A stretch of DNA of 64,000 nt. Origin: Pelomonas paludis (GTDB taxonomy: Bacteria; Pseudomonadota; Gammaproteobacteria; Burkholderiales; Burkholderiaceae_C). The notes beneath the pieces were generated by a model, which was not told the origin of the DNA, did not search any database, and saw nothing but the letters and a program-made list of their open reading frames with translations. Of this stretch, positions 61,193 through 64,000 are shown in pieces. The stretch covers positions 1,054,001-1,118,000 of the forward strand of contig NZ_JBDPZD010000001.1 of NCBI RefSeq assembly GCF_039872745.1. The letters run 5' to 3'. The translations under genes were made by a program, and so were the position numbers. The stretch's first letter is position 1. Each line of letters opens with the position of its first letter.

Positions 61193-62323
61193 ATGCAGAT
61201 TGGCGTCCCTCGCGAGCGCGAGGCCGGAGAGACCCGCGTCGCCGTCACCCCCGAAACGGCCAAGAAGCTCAAGGCGCAGGGCCATGTGTTGCGCGTTGAG
61301 CGCGGCGCCGGCCTGGCGGCTAGCAGCACGGACGCAGCCTACGAAGCCGTGGGCTGCGAGATCGTGGACCAGGCTGCTGCGCTGGGCTGTGAGCTGGTGC
61401 TCAAGGTGCGCAGCCCCTTGGCCGACGAGCGCGCGCTGATGAAGCCGGGCACAGCCCTGGTCGGCATGCTCAACCCCTTTGACCGCCCGGGCCTGGAGGC
61501 GCTGGCCGCAGCCGGCCTCACCAGCTTTGCGCTGGAGGCTGCGCCGCGCACCACGCGGGCGCAGAGCATGGACGTGCTGTCCAGCCAGGCCAATATCGCC
61601 GGCTACAAGGCCGTGATGGTGGCGGCGGACAAGTACCAGCGCTTCTTCCCGATGCTGATGACCGCAGCCGGCACCGTGAAGGCGGCGCGCGTGGTCATCC
61701 TCGGCGTGGGCGTGGCCGGCCTGCAGGCGATTGCCACGGCCAAGCGGCTGGGCGCCGTGATTGAGGCCAGCGATGTGCGGCCGTCGGTCAAGGAGCAGGT
61801 CGAGTCGCTCGGCGCCAAGTTCATCGACGTGCCCTACGAGACCGCTGAAGAGAAAGAGGCTGCCGAGGGCGTGGGTGGCTATGCCCGCCCGATGCCCCCG
61901 AGCTGGCTGGAGCGCCAGAAGCTGGAAGTGGCCAAGCGCGTGGCGCAGGCCGATGTGGTGATCTCCACCGCCCTGATCCCCGGCCGCGCCGCGCCCACGC
62001 TCATCACCGAGGCCATGGTGCAGAGCATGAAGCCGGGTTCGGTGATCGTGGACATCGCGGCCGGCAAGGGGCCTGAAGGCGTCGGCGGCAACTGCCCGCT
62101 GACCGAGGCTGGCAAGACGGTGGTCAAGCATGGCGTGACCCTCGTGGGCGAGACCAACCTGCCGGCCCTGGTGGCGGCGGATGCGTCGGCGCTCTATGCA
62201 CGCAATGTGCTGGACTTTCTCAAGCTCGTCATCACCAAGGAGGGCACGTTCAGCGTGCCGCTGGATGACGACATCGTCGCGGCCTGCCGCGTGACCCAAG
62301 ACGGACAAGTGACGAGGGCCTGA
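61193..62323 (+). CDS. pntAa: NAD(P) transhydrogenase subunit alpha, part 1 (domain I)
   Basis: A 376-residue NAD(H)-binding domain I of the proton-translocating transhydrogenase, encoded separately from the membrane part as in Rhodospirillum. It has IGVPREREAGETRVAVTPETA at the N-terminus, the Rossmann loop VVILGVGVAGLQAIATAKRLGA, the nearby SDVRPSVKEQVESLG and the mobile loop GYARPMPPSW. The enzyme uses the proton gradient to drive NADPH formation. It is followed by pntAb after 2 bases and then pntB. Confidence 0.95.
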   Translation: MQIGVPREREAGETRVAVTPETAKKLKAQGHVLRVERGAGLAASSTDAAYEAVGCEIVDQAAALGCELVLKVRSPLADERALMKPGTALVGMLNPFDRPGLEALAAAGLTSFALEAAPRTTRAQSMDVLSSQANIAGYKAVMVAADKYQRFFPMLMTAAGTVKAARVVILGVGVAGLQAIATAKRLGAVIEASDVRPSVKEQVESLGAKFIDVPYETAEEKEAAEGVGGYARPMPPSWLERQKLEVAKRVAQADVVISTALIPGRAAPTLITEAMVQSMKPGSVIVDIAAGKGPEGVGGNCPLTEAGKTVVKHGVTLVGETNLPALVAADASALYARNVLDFLKLVITKEGTFSVPLDDDIVAACRVTQDGQVTRA

Positions 62324-62325
62324 AG

Positions 62326-62652
62326 ATGGAAATGGTTGACCACACGATCATCAACTTGATCATTTTTGTGCTGGCCATCTACGTGGGCTACCACGTCGTC
62401 TGGACGGTGACACCCGCGCTGCACACGCCGCTGATGGCGGTGACCAATGCGATCTCGGCCATCGTCATCGTCGGCGCCATGCTGGCGGCGGCGCTGACCA
62501 GTCTTCCGCTGGCCAAGGCGGCGGGTGTGCTGGCCGTGGCGCTGGCGGCGGTGAACATCTTTGGCGGCTTCCTCGTCACGCGGCGCATGCTGGAGATGTT
62601 CAAGAAGAAGGACAAGCCCGCCAAGCCTGCCAGTCAGGCCGGGGAGAAGTGA
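62326..62652 (+). CDS. pntAb: NAD(P) transhydrogenase subunit alpha, part 2 (membrane)
   Basis: A 108-residue small membrane subunit, with three hydrophobic segments (INLIIFVLAIYVGYHVVW; ISAIVIVGAMLAAAL; VLAVALAAVNIFGGFLVTRR) and the ending RRMLEMFKKK that is typical of PntAb. Together with PntB it forms the proton channel. It starts 2 bases after pntAa and ends 1 base before pntB. Confidence 0.94.
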   Translation: MEMVDHTIINLIIFVLAIYVGYHVVWTVTPALHTPLMAVTNAISAIVIVGAMLAAALTSLPLAKAAGVLAVALAAVNIFGGFLVTRRMLEMFKKKDKPAKPASQAGEK

Positions 62653-62653
62653 C

Positions 62654-64000
62654 ATGAGCCTCAACCTCGTCACCCTGCTCTACCTGCTCGCCAGCATCTG
62701 TTTCATCCAGGCGCTCAAGGGGCTGTCGCACCCCACCACGTCGATTCGCGGCAATCTCTTCGGCATGGCCGGCATGACGATTGCCGTGCTGACCACGGCG
62801 GCCTTGATCGTCAAGCTGGCGGGCGAGGGTAGTGGCCTCTTGTGGGTGCTGATCGGCCTGGTGGCCGGCGGCGGCTATGGGGCCTGGAAGGCCAAGACGG
62901 TCGAGATGACCAAGATGCCGGAGCTGGTCGCCTTCTTCCACAGCATGATCGGCCTGGCGGCCGTGGCGATTGCGGTGGCGGCGGTGGTCGAGCCGTCGGC
63001 CTTTGGCATCGCGCCAGCAGGCGGCACGCACATCCCGGGCGGCAATCGGGTGGAGCTGGCGCTGGGCGCCTTCATCGGGGCCATCACCTTCACCGGCTCG
63101 GTCATCGCCTGGGGCAAGCTTTCGGGGACCAGCAAGTTCCGGCTCTTCAAGGGCGCGCCTGTGGTCTTCAAGGGCCAGCATGCCTTGAATGCGGTGCTTG
63201 GTCTGGCGGCACTGTTCTTCGTCTTCGGCTTCTGGCACAGCCAGAGCGCGATGGACTTCTGGCTCATCGTGGCGCTGGGCTTCGTGCTCGGCGTGACGCT
63301 GATCATCCCGATCGGCGGGGCCGACATGCCGGTGGTGGTCAGCATGCTCAACAGCTACTCGGGCTGGGCGGCGGCGGGCATTGGCTTCTCGCTCAACAAC
63401 CCGATGCTGATCATCGCGGGCTCGCTGGTGGGCTCGTCGGGCGCCATCCTCAGCTACATCATGTGCAAGGCCATGAACAGGGCCTTCCTGAACGTGATCC
63501 TGGGTGGCTTTGGCGGTGAGGCCACCGCCGCCGCCGGTGCCACGCAGCAGCGCAGCGTCAAGAGCGGCAGTGCCGACGATGCGGCCTTCGTGCTCGGCAA
63601 CGCCGAGACTGTCGTCATCGTGCCCGGCTATGGCCTGGCCGTGGCGCGCGCCCAGCATGCGGTCAAGGAGCTGGCGCAGAAGCTCACCGAGAAGGGCATC
63701 ACCGTCAAGTACGCCATCCACCCGGTGGCCGGCCGCATGCCGGGCCACATGAACGTGCTGCTGGCCGAGGCCGAGGTGCCGTATGACCAGGTCTTCGAGA
63801 TGGAAGACATCAATGCCGAGTTCGGCCAGGCCGACGTGGCCATCATCCTCGGCGCCAACGACGTGGTGAACCCGGCCGCGCACATCAAGGGCAGCCCCAT
63901 CTACGGCATGCCCATCCTCGAAGCGCACAAGGCCAAGACGGTGATCGTCAACAAGCGCTCGATGGCGGCCGGCTATGCGGGCCTGGACAACGAACTCTTC
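62654..64000 (+). CDS. pntB: NAD(P) transhydrogenase subunit beta (partial)
   Basis: The first 449 residues of PntB, running off the window end. About eight or nine hydrophobic segments (residues 1-265) form the membrane domain, with SMIGLAAVAIAVAAV and IGGADMPVVVSMLNSYSGWA conserved. The NADP-binding domain III begins near residue 290 with VVIVPGYGLAVARAQHAV, then HPVAGRMPGHMNVLLAEA, and reaches the VIVNKRSMAAGYAGLDNELF segment where the window ends. Only a few C-terminal residues are missing. It follows pntAb immediately. Confidence 0.95.
   Translation, partial: MSLNLVTLLYLLASICFIQALKGLSHPTTSIRGNLFGMAGMTIAVLTTAALIVKLAGEGSGLLWVLIGLVAGGGYGAWKAKTVEMTKMPELVAFFHSMIGLAAVAIAVAAVVEPSAFGIAPAGGTHIPGGNRVELALGAFIGAITFTGSVIAWGKLSGTSKFRLFKGAPVVFKGQHALNAVLGLAALFFVFGFWHSQSAMDFWLIVALGFVLGVTLIIPIGGADMPVVVSMLNSYSGWAAAGIGFSLNNPMLIIAGSLVGSSGAILSYIMCKAMNRAFLNVILGGFGGEATAAAGATQQRSVKSGSADDAAFVLGNAETVVIVPGYGLAVARAQHAVKELAQKLTEKGITVKYAIHPVAGRMPGHMNVLLAEAEVPYDQVFEMEDINAEFGQADVAIILGANDVVNPAAHIKGSPIYGMPILEAHKAKTVIVNKRSMAAGYAGLDNELF

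Overview
This window looks like chromosomal DNA of a high-GC betaproteobacterium of the order Burkholderiales, near the Rubrivivax/Roseateles/Leptothrix-type lineages. The grounds are gene content and order (corC-lnt-glyQ-glyS-gmhB-plsC on one strand, gatCAB divergent from mreBCD-mrdA-rodA, hslVU, a split pntAa/pntAb/pntB transhydrogenase), protein sequence style, a PEP-CTERM sorting signal and dispersed GC-rich palindromic intergenic repeats. The species cannot be fixed from the sequence alone. No rRNA, tRNA, CRISPR array, prophage or insertion sequence with a transposase was seen.

Layout. 1-3.1 kb: the end of an EAL phosphodiesterase, a large palindromic repeat, exonuclease III, pyrE and a DUF4124-like protein. 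3.1-6.3 kb: gatB, gatA, gatC (minus strand). 6.6-12.6 kb: the rod-shape operon mreB-mreC-mreD-mrdA-rodA, interrupted by GC-rich repeats, one of which splits the former mreC/mreD junction. 12.6-13.7 kb: a metallo-beta-lactamase-fold hydrolase ending in a strong terminator. 13.9-21.6 kb: a minus-strand operon corC-lnt-glyQ-glyS-gmhB-plsC-ygjP, with a GmhB lacking catalytic aspartates and a glyS with a compositionally foreign 5' end. 21.7-27.5 kb: a COG0523 metal GTPase, a DksA-type factor, a STAS-domain protein and hslVU.

27.6-31.5 kb: a type IV pilin with a sigma-54 promoter, followed by two Wzy/PglL-like membrane oligosaccharyltransferases, probably a pilin glycosylation locus. 31.5-34.3 kb: moaC, a BepA-like M48 protease and a small membrane protein. 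34.3-39.4 kb: a Fur-box-preceded iron-uptake cluster (TonB, TonB-dependent receptor, PiuC, alpha-hydroxy-acid oxidase). 39.6-44.4 kb: a SWIB protein with histone-H1-like repeats, a stand-alone receiver, a PEP-CTERM protein and uvrA. 44.5-50.9 kb: an S9 peptidase and two adjacent class III nucleotide-cyclase-type proteins.

50.8-58.8 kb: an HDOD protein, a TSUP transporter preceded by a possible leader-peptide attenuator, a TIGR03790-type lipoprotein whose signal peptide and lipobox are perfectly duplicated, a CAP protein, a NarL-type two-component pair overlapping mnmA, and a solute-binding-like protein. 58.9-64 kb: a serine beta-lactamase-like hydrolase, a Nudix hydrolase and pntAa-pntAb-pntB (the last cut by the window end).

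The observations most worth pursuing are: the 33-codon leader ORF whose RAPG codons form the 5' arm of a terminator hairpin in front of the TSUP gene; the GmhB with two missing catalytic Asp residues; the exact 138-bp in-frame duplication giving two lipoboxes; the repeat insertion that duplicated the mreD ribosome-binding site and start; and the pilin/oligosaccharyltransferase cassette.
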